A stretch of DNA of 64,000 nucleotides. Origin: Berberis thunbergii (Eukaryota > Streptophyta > Magnoliopsida > Ranunculales > Berberidaceae). The first letter of the stretch is position 1, and each line of letters starts with the position of its first letter. The stretch spans positions 294,100-358,099 of the forward strand of contig QNQO01001178.1 of assembly GCA_003290165.1 (NCBI GenBank). Reading direction: 5' to 3'. Below the pieces are notes generated by a model. It did not search any database and was not told the origin of the DNA. It worked only from the letters and a program-made list of their open reading frames with translations. Made by a program: the position numbers and the translations under genes. This document shows positions 10,946-22,800 of the stretch, piece after piece.

Positions 10946-11096
10946 CCGAGATTCTTTTTTTTTTTTAAAGGAAAGCAGGGTTTTTATAGGATTCCAGAAC
11001 CCATAAAGATGTCGCAAGCTGGGTTGGAATCCATGACCTAGTGGTACCATCCGCCAAACTCTAACCGTTGAACTATCATGCCTAACCGAGATTCTT
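10946..11096 (-). mobile_element. tRNA-derived SINE with 11-bp target duplication
   Basis: The minus-strand body (11085-10957, about 129 bp) has a pol III A box-like TAGTTCAACGGTTAGAG and a B box-like GTCATGGATTCCAACCC. It ends in a poly(A) tail, seen as poly(T) near 10955-10967. The direct repeat CCGAGATTCTT flanks it exactly at 10946-10956 and 11086-11096. These are the marks of LINE-mobilised plant SINEs. The element looks young because the duplication is perfect. Confidence 0.85.
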
Positions 11097-12439
11097 ACTG
11101 TGTTGGGCTCGCATAATCTGGGCTCGAGTGCTTGACTTCCGAGCTGAATATAAATTAACTTGGCCTAACTTGGACTTGGCTTGGGACTGGTCTGCCCGAG
11201 CCTTCTCCTATTAGGGTTAACCTGTGCCACGTGTTTGGCTGTGGTTGGATGACTGTTTTGATGTCTCATCATCTACTTTAAAAATAAAAAATAAAAAAAA
11301 TTGGGTCGTTGACCTTTTTTGTTTATTTATTAGTGGCTACAGTATTGTTGCCACTAAATATTCCCGTCGCCTCCATATCGTATAGAGACTTGCTTTCGCT
11401 CCGGTCCATCGCCTCTACCTTGCATGAAGACTCGCTTTCGCTTCGCTCCGGTCTAGTCCATCTAAACAGTTGTATTCAATACCCGATGGCTTGTCAACGG
11501 CGGAGCAAATGTGCTCCTACAGTATTTGTGTATTTTTTTCTTGTGTTTCTAAACTCTGACTTTGTGTTGTATTTATAGGGAGATGACACGTTCGTTGAAA
11601 TATGAAAACCCGGATATGTGCATTTACAAAACAAAAACTCAGCTAGATTCATTGACACAACAAATGCGTGGAAAACGTGGGGAGAAAATCACGCTACAGT
11701 TGGCGCAACGCATGGAGAACATGGAGGGGTAGCAAAAAATAGAATCCCGTCTAGATGCATCTGACTTAGTCTCTCTGCAGTAATTTATTTTTATTTAAAT
11801 AAAATTTTCAGCAAAAAAAATGGGTTGCTCTCTAAATGAACGGATCGGACGGTGGCGGGCGCGAGAGTCTATCTCTCTCCTCCTCACAAAAGTGTGGTAC
11901 CCCCAAGGGATCCAAACTTAAGTCCAAACAATCTCATTATAAACTCTTCCACAATGAGTTACATAGAAGATGTGAAATTAAAATTAGAGAGAGATCCAGA
12001 AATCAAACCCTGATACTCACCCATTTTCTTTTATTTTAAAAAGCCATATTTCCAACACAATTTGGTGGAAAATAAGACAACTCGTGTAAATAGGAAACCA
12101 TCCTTCAAGCTCTCAAATGTAGTGAGTTTGTTTGTATTTTGGGTTTCCTTTGTGAAACCAACTTCAACAGGGTATTTGTAATCTGCTTTGGAAAGATAAG
12201 AATTGTTCATTTGCTGTGGATGTAGGCACATTTGCCGAATTACCTAAAAAATGTGTAATTTGATTTTAAAACAATAAGGATTGTTCGTTTGTCATGAACG
12301 TAGGCAAGTTTGCCGAACCATTTAAATTTGGTTTTTTTTTATATTCGTCTGATTATCGTATATGTATTTGACACTATCGGTAATATTCATTTGTACAGTA
12401 ATATTCACCGCTCACACATATTTCATGTTTTGCTTTCGC
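11097..12439. other. Intergenic, possible unclassified retrosequence
   Basis: No supported gene. A segment ending in an A run at 11811-11820 could be a decayed retrosequence: short open reading at about 11580-11780, polyadenylated end. The family is not recognised. Open frames at 11309-11578 and 11836-12039 show no known motif. Confidence 0.3.
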
Positions 12440-13160
12440 ACGGCGCAATAAATTAGTATTAGAGTTGAAAGTATTCCCTTGGTTGATTTAGGGGTGCGTG
12501 AATTGATGATTGCTGAAAAACATGTCAGATCCGTCTAGTTCTAGTTTGAAGATGATTACCGCTACAATCGGTTAATTTGATGTCGAAAAGTTCAATGGAA
12601 AGAACAATTTTGGCATGTGGCAGTAAATGTTTTGGATGTGCTTGCAAAAGGGAACCTGAAAGAGACTCTGGAATCAGAGAAGATGACCGATGATGCTTGT
12701 AACAAGTTGAATTGGCAAACATGGGGTCTAAACGACTCCATATGATGAATGAGCAAAAGTACTTTGTAATGAAGGAAATTGTTGCTAAAGTGCCCAGGAA
12801 AAAAGTTGGACGACAAGCACACTACAAAGAGTATTCAAAATAAGTTTTTTCTCACGAATCAACTTTTTGGGATAAATATGAGACCCAAGATTATTTTGTT
12901 TGAGCACGTGGATGAGTTAACTAGGATTATTGCTATTGAATTTGGAAGAAGAGTTTCAAAGAATTACAAGGCTTTGTGCCTTTTGAATTCCCTTCCTGAA
13001 AAATATAAAACATCTTGTTACAACTTTGTTAACGGGAAAAGAAGAGTTGAATTATGATGATGTTGCTACGACATTGTTCAACTATGAGTTCAAGAAGATT
13101 ACAGTTAGGAGAAAAATTTGTAAACAGAAAGAAATGTCATGGAACCTAGCACCATGTACT
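12440..13160 (+). pseudogene. Copia retrotransposon gag remnant
   Basis: Reading across frames gives a decayed Copia gag (UBN2-type): KFNGKNNFGMWQ near 12590, EKMTDDACNKLNW near 12675, then an open stretch at 12779-13057 with KSIQNKFFLTNQLF and KALCLLNSLPEKYK. The order and spacing are those of the family. A degenerate primer-binding-like stretch (ATTAGTATTAGAGT) lies near 12453. Stops and frame changes make it non-functional, and no protease, integrase or RT follows. Confidence 0.65.
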
Positions 13161-13510
13161 AATTTCTGGTTTAGAGCACCGCCCGTGGTCGTACTTTAAC
13201 TAGTGACAAGTTATCCAACAAAAGTTTTATCATTATCAACTGACGTCCGATGTGTCAATCCCCGGCAAGAATCAGTTACCCATCCTCTTTTCCAATGTAC
13301 TCTTTCTGCAGCAATTTTGGTGCTATTGTTTGGGATTGTGAGGTTCTCTCCCTACTGCAAAGTCTTTTTTCAAGGCATGTAGCAGGACATTGGATAGCTA
13401 TGTAGAATAGACGAAATTGTTATATGGTAGTTGGGTGTTTTATTTTCTGAATAGTTGTAGTTGTATGCTTCTTTTTTTTTTAATTGACTTTTTCAATGGA
13501 ATTACTTTGT
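13161..13510 (+). pseudogene. LINE 3'-end fragment (zf-RVT zinc-binding domain)
   Basis: Reading at about 13195-13330 gives TSDKLSNKSFIII, then RPMCVNPRQESVTHPLFQ and a Cys. This is the pattern of the zf-RVT domain that follows reverse transcriptase in plant LINEs (DKL...CxxC...ESxxHLxxxC). Stops and a frame change are present. A T-rich end near 13470-13485 may be the element's 3' part. It is a different family from the LINEs in the duplicated units. Confidence 0.4.
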
Positions 13511-13990
13511 CTTGCTCATTGAAAGAAATGAACATTTTAATCTTCTGAGAAATGAACAATGCCGCGCATTGACTATAAATGCTCTGATATTTTGCACTCC
13601 GCCTGTTCTGGAGTAACAGTGTAACATATCTGACATCTATTGTAATGGCACTCTAGGAACAATTTATCAAACAAAAATGTCTTGCAGGCATCCCTAGTTG
13701 GGTAATTATTGAAAATTTTCAGCATCATCAATTCAAGGAAAGAGTACCAATGCTGACAACAATGACTCCCCAGTGTTTGGCCATATAAGCTATGAACTAA
13801 GCATATTAGGATCTTTTCAATGGGAGGAAGACCCACCAGTCCACAAATTTCAAACCTTGAAACCGCCATTTCCATTTATATGTTCTCCATTCTATTTCTC
13901 AACCTACCAAAGGTTTTTTATGTTATTCCATTCTAGTGAGGCTAGGAAATCAGGTTTTGCAATCAGAATGATGTCCCATCGTCAGGTTTT
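13511..13990. other. Left flank of the duplicated units
   Basis: No supported gene. Overlapping open frames at 13573-13875 (minus) and 13773-14027 (plus) have no recognisable motif. Homology to the other units begins at 13991. Confidence 0.35.
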
Positions 13991-14309
13991 GCCCACCCCT
14001 ACTTCCAAAGGTGCATCACACATATAATGCTAAAAGACATTTTTTAAGGCAATAAGACCTTAATACGTCATTTAAAAAAAGCATACTATTACACTCATTT
14101 TGCATGAACTAATTGATGAGGGAGATTCAAGTATTCAACTGGGGACTCAAATTGTGAAGTTTGGGACAACATGAATGAGTTTTATACATCTTGTTTGTAG
14201 AACATCAAATCCAATCAACTTCCATAATGTAATTTACACCTGGTTTTAACAAATGAATGAAATAATTTCAATTTTCTCAACATGTAATCAATCAAGAATG
14301 AAGGCCTAG

Positions 14310-15461
14310 CTAGTTCACAAGCCTGCAGTTCTTCCTAATCTCTCCTTTTCTGCCTGTAACAACATCAATAGATCCCATACGTACCATTGCAGATGCAAAC
14401 TTTTTAGCCCACATCGAAGAGTGTCTTGCATTGTTCCTTACAATCCTAGATGTCAAAGGACTATCATGAAGCGTTTGATCTGAAGTTAACAAGCCTCTTC
14501 GGTTCATCAACTCTTTATAGTACGTATTGTCTAGCCTATTTGGCGTCACAATCTCAAGTGGCACAGTAGGGTCTCGAGTATTAGCTGCATTACTAGATGG
14601 TGAAGGACACTTAGTTCTTAACAATGCCGCGTACCTCCTATCCAATGAAGGGTCTGGTTTATTCGTAGAGTTGAAGGCAAAGGCACGGTCTGAGAAAGAA
14701 GAACAATGTGAAACTCCAATGGAATGTGCTCCAGAGAGTGTCACCATTTCGTCTAGGGTCAGTCCTTTCCGCGCAAAGTCCTTCTGGATTTGTTTGGCAT
14801 TGGAAAAAGGAGATGGGATGTTTTGAAGTGCTTCATCCTCTATAGAGACACGTCCATCACGTCGTCCTGCTGGGACATCGTAAATTATTCCACCGGCCTT
14901 GTATGCACTATCACGAGCTGCGAACGCAAGGATGTCTGAGCATGAAACTGTTTGTGGACATGCAGCTTCAATTTCAGCTTTAGCCTCATCAATCACCTCG
15001 AATCCTCGCAAACTCGGGTTGTTAACTACACTTTCTTTCTCTGCAGGATTTCCTGGCGTTGAGTCTAATAGTACTGATGCATCGCAACCCTGAAATAATA
15101 AGATCACATGATTGATTAATTATAGATTGACCAAATACCATAGATTAATTATAAAAGTTGACATTTTTATGTTACAAAAATACCATAGATTTCAATATTA
15201 TAAGTTTTATCATCATATCAAAGCCCTTTTCGATAAATATTAAAAAAATGAACTTACCCTGACGAAACAATCATGGAAGTGCATCCTAATTAAACCAGCT
15301 GCAATGCCTGGATTACGCGATACTGCTTTGTTTACTGCTTTTCTCACTATAAATTCTGCAGATGGACATGTCGAATGATAGAATCCAACCTTAAGAGATG
15401 TCGACGACGCCATTGCTATCATAGAGATGATTAAGAAAATGATCAATGCATTAGTCTTCAT
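14310..15461 (-). CDS. Class III secretory peroxidase, copy 1 (peroxidase 5-like)
   Basis: A haem peroxidase of the plant secretory pathway (EC 1.11.1.7), acting in wall or apoplast on phenolics with H2O2. Exon 1 15461-15258 (68 codons) and exon 2 15089-14310 (259 codons plus stop) join through a GT-AG intron; total 327 aa, normal for the family. I chose the ATG at 15461 because it opens a signal peptide ([18 protein letters not shown]); a further in-frame ATG upstream at 15539 adds no recognisable domain. Distal site [12 protein letters not shown] then GCDAS spans the intron; proximal His in [13 protein letters not shown]. All eight conserved Cys are present, and one N-glycosylation site (NST) is seen. 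It differs from copies 2 and 3 by AEFIVRK, VPAGRR, EALQ and FARKG. The peroxidase 5-like label is an inference. Confidence 0.92.
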
Positions 15462-15611
15462 TGTGAAAGACAGAATGAGATCAACAAATTCTATAAATGA
15501 ACTTGCTGAATGAGATTGAATATTAAGCTTTTGTTGCAAGTGTGTGAGTTAGACACAATGAAATGGAAGCTAGAGTTGGAGATGAGATTTGATTTGATTG
15601 TGTAAATGGGC

Positions 15612-15620
15612 ATTTATAGA
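15612..15620 (-). promoter_or_regulatory. TATA box of peroxidase copy 1
   Basis: TCTATAAATG on the minus strand, about 150 bases above the ATG at 15461. The same box at the same spacing is kept in all four peroxidase copies, which supports it as the core promoter. Confidence 0.6.
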
Positions 15621-15649
15621 GAGGGGTGGTGGATAAGAAAACGTGTGAA

Positions 15650-15775
15650 GCAGAGTAGCTTGTTTAAATTTGAACATTTCTCTTCCGAGTAGCAGAGTAG
15701 CTTGTTTAAATTTGAACATTTCTCCTAATTAAGTTGTTTAAATTTGAACATTTCTCTTCCGAGTAGCTTGTTTGT
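15650..15775. repeat. Promoter minisatellite of peroxidase copy 1
   Basis: Three copies of TTTAAATTTGAACATTTCTC, each with variants of the TTCCGAGTAGCAGAGTAGC spacer, lie just upstream of the TATA box. Repeat number differs between paralogues (four copies in unit 2). Confidence 0.7.
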
Positions 15776-16969
15776 TGATGTTAATTGACTTCTTAATCAA
15801 TATGTGAATTGGAGACATTTTTTTAAGGCCAAGGTGAAATGTCTTTTTGTGTCATTTTGGACTTCTGTGTATAATGTTATCAGGGTTAATTCGATTTATT
15901 TGTTTTATTCACATTAACATAGGATTTAGAGGAGGTTTTTTCAACCTCGAGATACACATAAACATTTTAGAGAATTTATCATTCTTTTAAGATCACTTAA
16001 CATCACCCTATTGGTCGCAAAAACCTTATTTCCTAATATTTTCGTAAAATGAAAACAAAATTTTACCATCTTTTACATAGCGTACAACAGGGTGGTAACG
16101 CGACAGGTTGGGGTGCATCCAGTGATGAACCTCGATAATGCATATTCTGATTTAAGTCAGCTAGGCCTGCATCCATATTCGAGATATATAAGAACTCTCG
16201 GACCACTCACTTCGATAAGTAGATTTGGTATTAACATTTTGGAGCTGCAATTTAGAAATTAAGTAAAGTATATTAGAGTATTATGGGATTGTGATATATG
16301 CACAGTCAAATGTAGTCTAAATTCATGAATAGGAGAGTTGAGTAAGAAATTATCAGTAGGTAAGGTGGAGTACCAGTGATTTGTTGTTCAAAAAAAAAAA
16401 AAAAAGATTTGTTGTTCAAAATAAAAAAGATATAAAAAGCACAACCATGCATGGATTGTACTTGAGACAAAGTCACTGTCTTTGATCAGGTCTCTCTCTG
16501 TGCATCACTAGTAAGGTACCCACAAATAAATTGTTTTTCCAAATGCAAAATTATCAAACTTTATGACTAAAAAAATGGGGCTGTTGCATGTGAGATTTTA
16601 TCAGTTTAGCTAGAAGGAAGGTTGAACAGTAATCACTTTGTCACAACATTCGATCATTAATGGGTATGAAGTCCATATTTTCTCACGATCTCGTGAGGAA
16701 CCTTCAACACTCAAAAATGTATTGGCAAAGATGAGGAGGAACTTACCAAAGATATTCATAAGCCAGCTAGTGTGGTTGCAAGGTAGCTCACTACTCCAAG
16801 ACTCCAACAACTCTCTCTAAATATACACATTTAGTATTATCTTTTACCAAGTCATGTTGCGTGTGTTTACAAAATAGAAATCAAAAAAAAAAAAAAATTG
16901 TTCTTCAAAGTTTTTATTATAGAAGAAGAAATCCATGGTAGTGCAATAGTTTTTATTATAAAAGTTCTT
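15776..16969. repeat. Conserved non-coding block of the duplicated unit, copy 1
   Basis: This stretch recurs in units 2, 3 (twice in part) and 4. Marks are GGTTGGGGTGCATCCAGTG near 16110 and GGTAGCTCACTACTCCAAG near 16780. A 66-codon minus-strand frame at 16610-16810 is kept only in part in other copies, so I do not call it a gene. Confidence 0.55.
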
Positions 16970-17411
16970 CAAAGTTTCCGATTGGACAATTTTGACAAAT
17001 TTTTTGGTTTTTCAGTTAACTATATAATTTTTGAACATATTTCAATACCTAACATCATAATAAATATGGTTTCATAGATCCAAGTCTAAGCTTTAAATTT
17101 TCTTAGTTTTTTAAAAGTCACAATTTTGCTGAATTTAACCCACGATTTTGGACAATTTCGAATTTTTTTTTTGTTTCTGACTTGCAACATAATTTTTGCA
17201 CCCATTTCAATACCAAACACTATAATAAGCATAGTCACATGGATTCAAATTTTCTTAGTTAAAAAAAAAAATTGGCTAAATTTCAACGGAACTAACGATT
17301 TTTGTCGATTTCAACAATTTTCTATTTTCTGATACGACTATGGAATTTTTCCTCTCATTTCTATACTTAACACCACAATAAGCATAGTCACATAGATCTC
17401 TTAGTCTTGAG
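16970..17411. repeat. AT-rich tandem array (~175-bp period), left part in unit 1
   Basis: About three diverged units, recognised by the phrase TTTCAATACYTAACRYCAYAATAA at about 17040, 17200 and 17370. The array is interrupted by LINE B and resumes at 24593. Confidence 0.65.
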
Positions 17412-17781
17412 CTTCAAATTTCTTGAATTAAGAATAATATAAATCTCAGAAAGGTGATTTGAGGGGCACTATTGGTAATTTTTTTCGACTTTGCATCTCC
17501 CAATCTTAGCCGTCCCAAGAAGTCTGGAGCAGATATGACCCATTGATTTATGCGGCGGCTAGGGTTCATGGAGGCAAGGATCATCTAGGAACTGCGCCGT
17601 TTTGTGCCTCTGTCGCCCTGTTTGGCCGTTCCTTCTTGGTCGCCTTGGTTGTTGCTTGGCTGGACTAACCAAACTCTGCCTGGACGGCCTGTTGCATTGC
17701 TCGCTTGCATTGTCTGGCCTGCGACTGGTGACTGAATCTTTGGTCTTCTAACGGGCTGGCAATATCACTTTTCTTTGCAAC

Positions 17782-19830
17782 ATGATGGCTCCCCTAGCCG
17801 TCAACACTTCCTTTCCCCCATTGGGGGGCAAGGAACCCCCGGAAGAGTCTCCAAAGCTCTCTTTCACCCAAATAATTGGAAATTTTCTTGTGGATGATGT
17901 TAAGGAGACACATGAGGAGGGAACGAGATTTCGGAAAGCAAGAGAGCTAGCCATTGGGATCACGACATCTGATGAATCCCGTGGGGAGGCTTTCATGGAA
18001 CAACACGTGATAGTTTTAAAGTTCTCTAGCTACCGGCCAACATTGGTCGATATTCGCGATTCTATTCATCAAACTTGGGGGATACTAGGTGACTTTTCTC
18101 TAGGTCTTCTTGATCAACGACACGTTCTCATCCGGCTTCAGTCTGAGGTGGAAGCAAAGAAAGTCTTGTCAAGAGACTCGTTCTTGATCCGAGGAGTGCG
18201 CTTCAAAGCCTTTCGCTGGCATGATGGTTTCAGTCTGAAAGCAAATCCGGTCTCGGTTCCACTATGGGTAGAGTTGCCTAACCTGCCTTTGCATTTATTT
18301 CTTCCTCCTATTTTAAAAGCTATTGTGAATTCTTTTTGTGGTTTCTTACGCATGGATGACCATACTCATTGTTTATCACGTCCGGGTTCTGCCTGTGTTT
18401 GCGTGGAGATGACTTTGGCAGAAAAGTTACCGAATATAATTTGGATTGATAGGTCAAATAATAGGGGATTCTAGCAAAAAATTGAATACCCGAGCTTCAA
18501 ATACTGTGACTATTGTTCTTTGCTAGGACATCATGAAGAATTTTGCAGGAAAAAACTAGGTCTCAAGGGACATGTGAAAACATCCAACGTGGGGAAAGAA
18601 GCGAAGCATGAGAAACATAAGGTGGAGACCAAGGTTATCAAGCAACAGTTTGTTCCAGTAGCAAATAAAAACAAAGGTGCAAAATCTGATGTGGGCACGA
18701 GCGGTGCAAAAAATAATAGGGGAGAGGATATCAAGGAGGGCATGAGTACGGAGAAGTTAGTGAACAAAGAACCGGTAAAGGTGGTGATGTCAAACAAATT
18801 TGAGACCCTTACAGAGATTATCGATGAAGATGAGGACGCTCAAGCGGATAAGCAACTGGTGGGTAAGAACATGGCTCATGACCATGCCGAGGTTATGCAA
18901 GAATGTACGGAGGAATGCCTCCTGAAGGCAGGTTATACAATTTTTTAGATTGTAAATGTTATCGGAAATCAAGAACAACCGTTACAACAACAGGATGATG
19001 TCAATTCAGGGGTGAAGAGTAGTCGCTTCGACGACACGAACAAAAACAATAAAACACAATTTTTTTTTCAAACTGATCATGCGGCAACGTCGCAAGGTGC
19101 GGCAAGTGACTCAAATGGCAAGGGTCAAGTTGGGCAACCTGATACGGGAATGCAGCGAGCTGAAAGTGAAACGAAAGAGCAGTTGCAGCGCTCTGCTTTG
19201 CCCCAGCCAGCGCTCGATTCGTCCTAGCTTGTGCCCTGCACCAAAACAGGGGAAGTGGCTTCGCTCCAGCCAGACCATTGTCCCATAACAGGGGACGTGT
19301 GTTCACCTCAGGCAGAGTCTGATTCGCTCGCAGTTGGAGAATTATCTCCCGTACTTGGAGTGGTTACTGATATGGTAGCTCCTCGATCAGCTTCTTCTAC
19401 GCCGCAGACCATGACGACTGTAATGACACAGGAAGCAGGGGTAGGACCAGTGAAGCCGTCAGGGCTGGGACAGATGACAGAAGAACAGGTTGTGCGAACA
19501 CAACTCGCGGCCATTGGCAACTTATCAGTACCCGTGGCAGCTGGGAACAACCAGGATGGGAGGGTTTTTTTTGATGTCGCTATCAAGTTGGTGAAGGAGG
19601 GACGTGTTTTGCCAAAAAAGAAAAAAATGAATATCAATACACTTGAAAGCGCCACATAAGATAGTGACGAGGTTGCGTCGGATTCGGAGTTAGGACCGGA
19701 ATCACAAGATATCAAGGACTTAGAGTTGGGGGCGCAGTCCGATGAGGATCTTAAGAACAAAGTCAGTTTGGCGGTACCTCCGGGCAATCGTCGTAAGACT
19801 AAGAGGGGTAAATCTTCTTCCCGCGTTTAA
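17782..19830 (+). pseudogene. LINE B ORF1 (DUF4283-like, CCHC knuckle), interrupted
   Basis: Starts MMAPLAVNTSFPPLGG and runs about 683 codons to TAA at 19828-19830. The DUF4283-like domain lies in about the first 230 residues (IVLKFSSYRPTLVDIRDS, VLSRDSFLIRGVRFKAF). The knuckle is CDYCSLLGHHEEFC, and a long acidic tail ends KRRKSSSRV-like (RRKTKRGKSSSRV). A TAG at 18472-18474 replaces a Trp codon that is TGG in copy C. Another stop is at about 18946, and there are further stops and frame changes (for example near 19225 and 19657). ORF2 begins one base after the stop. Confidence 0.8.
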
Positions 19831-19831
19831 G

Positions 19832-22800
19832 ATGATGGAAAATTTTATGTTTTGGAATGGTTGTGGGGTTGGTAATAAGGCCACGAGGATGAGGTTAAAA
19901 AATATGATTGTGGAACATAAAGTCAGAATTCTTATGATTGCGGAGCCTATGATTGATGCTAGTAGATACATGGAGATGGGCAACACACTCAAACTTGGCG
20001 AATTTGTCTCGAATGTTGTGTTTGGCGGCAAGATTTGGATTCTATGGGATAACTCTCTTGTCCTTTCGGTGGTGGATATGTCAAATCAAATTATTCATTG
20101 CCAGGTAACGGACTCTGCTTTAAGAATTTTTTTAATTTCTTTTGTTTATGCTAAATGCTCTGTGCATGAAAGAAGTAATCTCTGGTCAAATATGGCTAAT
20201 TTTGTTTCAAATCATGATACTCCATGGATGGTCGGAGGTGATTTTAACACTTATTTGCATTCGAGCGAAAAAGTGGGGGGAGTTGAGCCGTCCCTGGCAA
20301 GCATGTCACATTTCTCTGACTGTATTGAAAACAATGGCCTAATTGATTGTGGATTCTCGGGTCCTCGACTCACTTGGTGTAATAACAGGCAAGACAATGA
20401 GCGTATTTAGGCCAGACTTGATAGGATCTTTGTTAATTCAGCTTGGTTGATAGATTTGGGCAGTCCTAAAGTGGGACATCTCAGCAGAACTTTTTCAGAT
20501 TATTCTCCGTTGTTGGCTTCCATGCCAACTCAATCAAAAATCGGTTTTGCCCCTTTTCGATTCCTTAATATGTGGACAACTCACCCTGAGTTTCTTGATC
20601 TGGTTAAGGGCACGTGGTTGACTGACATGGGTACCGTGAGACCCATTGATAGAGTGGATGCCAAACTTAAAATGACCGGATGAGCTCTTATACAGTGGAA
20701 TAGGGCGGTATTTGGCAATGTGTTTAGCAGAATTCGAGCTTTAGAGGATGAAATGCAACAGTGGGAAACAACTCTTTTGGCGGGTTTTGCAAATATCAGT
20801 AATAATGGTCTAAATGTTGATGCTAACTGGGATGTTAATGCTTGTTGTAATTTACATCGTTGTCAGGCAGAGTACAGATTAGCTCTCCAACAGGAGGAGT
20901 TTTATTGGATTCAAAAATTAGGTGAAAAAGAGTTTAAGGAGGGGGATGCCTACACCAAATACTTTTTTGCTTCCACCAAGTCCAAACAAAAGCGCAAGCC
21001 ATCAATCAGATTACTTTACCGTGCGGTAGGACTATTTCGGAACTTGGTGAGATTCTTGATAAAGCAAATGAGTTTTTTGTTAATCTGTTGTCTTCTCAAG
21101 GAACCTGTACGGTGGATACGGATTTGTTAAATTGTATTCCGAAGTTGATGAGTCCCGGTCAATGTGACACTTTGGTCAAAAGACCTTCTTTGGTGGAAGT
21201 GAGAAATGATGTTTTCAACATACCCAAAAATAGTGCGTCAGGCCCGGATGGCATTACTGCTGATTTCTTTCAGTCGTGTTGAGAGGTTTTGAGTATGGAT
21301 ATTTGGAAGGCAGCTATACAATTTTTTGAAGGGGAGGCGATGCCGACTTCTTTTTCGGCAAATTTCATGGTTTTGATTCCTAAAATTGAGAATCCAGGTT
21401 CTTTTTCTGAATTTCGCCCAATAAGTTTGTGTAATGTGATTTATAAGATTTTTAGTAAAATTCTCTGCAATAGACTGGTAGATCTCTTGCCAGTGTTGAT
21501 TTCTCAGTTGCAGGGAGCTTTTGTTAAAGGCATGTTCATTGGTGAAAATATTGGCATAGTGTAGGAATTGATTGGAGACATTAACAGGAAGGTATTTGGA
21601 GGCAATGTGGTGCTGAAAATTGATATGGAGAAAGCGTATGATAGAATGAAATGAAACTTTTTGTTCGCAGTGCTTAAAAAATTTGGCTTTACGGGTAGAA
21701 TCTGTCATCTCATCTCCAACTGTATAGCTTCTTGTGGTTTTTCGGTTTTGCTTTAGGGAGCCTACAAAGGTTTTTTCAGATCCACCAGGGGTTTAAGGCA
21801 AGGCAATCATCTTTCTCCATTTCTATTTATCATTGCCTCTGAAGAGTTGAGTAGGGGATTGAAAGAGGTCTTTGATAAAGGAAAAATTGGGTATTATTAT
21901 ACACCCAGAAATTGCAGCCCTATTTCACACCTTCTGTATGCAAATGACACCCTTATTTTTTTAAATGGAAGAAAGTCCTCAATTATGGGATGCATGGAGT
22001 TCTTGCAACGTTACTGTAAGACCTTGGGGCAGAAAATAAATGAGGGCAAAAGCTATTTTATTTTGAACAACAAGGCAGTCGAGGAAAGAATTGTGGTGTT
22101 AAAAAGTTGTACAAGTTTTCAGTTTAAAGATGCTCCTTTGAAATATTTGGGCGGGCCAGTGTTCCAAGGGAGAGTTAAAATTTCATACTTTGAAGATTTG
22201 ATTGCTAAAATTCAAACTCGTATTCAGGGATGGAAGGCAAAATTGCTATCTCCGGGAGGAAGATTAATCTTGATTAAACATGTCCTTAGCTTGATTCCAA
22301 TTTATATTCTTAGTACCATGTGTGTACCTATGAAAGTTTTATCACGAATTAATAGTTTGTTGACGGATTTTTTTGGGGGGATTGTGAAGGAAGACTGAAG
22401 AAAAAATGGGTGTCATGGGATAACATCTGTTTCCCATAGGAGGAAGAAGTTTTGGGAGTTAGAGACTTGACGGTTGTGATGAAAGCTTTTCGAATCAATT
22501 GCTCTTTGGAGACTAATTACTTCAGACTCTTTATGAGCTACTTTTATGAGGAGCAAATACTGGTTACATGGAGTTGCGTTGAATAGTCAACTTGTGAAAG
22601 GTGGGTCTTCACCTTTTTTTTTAAGGAGATCATGCTTGGAAAATCTTTTATTTTGAGTAATTCACTTTGGCGTATTGGCATGGAAAATATCCGTTTTTTT
22701 GTGAAAAATTGGAACACGGTAGTTTCATTCAGAAAGTCGGCGACATTGGTTAGTCAAGGTTTTTGGCCTTCAGTTAGCGAGGTGATTTTAACAAATTTTG

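Noticed and set aside
10957..11085. Possible tRNA gene from A and B box motifs
   Set aside because: No cloverleaf or anticodon arm can be formed, and there is a poly(A) tail with target duplications; it is a SINE.
11580..11820. Possible CACTA or other transposon fragment
   Set aside because: Short open text followed by an A run, but no motif that I can assign to a family; left as unclassified intergenic DNA.
14527..15093. Plus-strand frames of 99 and 64 codons over the peroxidases (repeated in units 2-4)
   Set aside because: Antisense shadows of the conserved peroxidase exon; they recur only because the exon is conserved.
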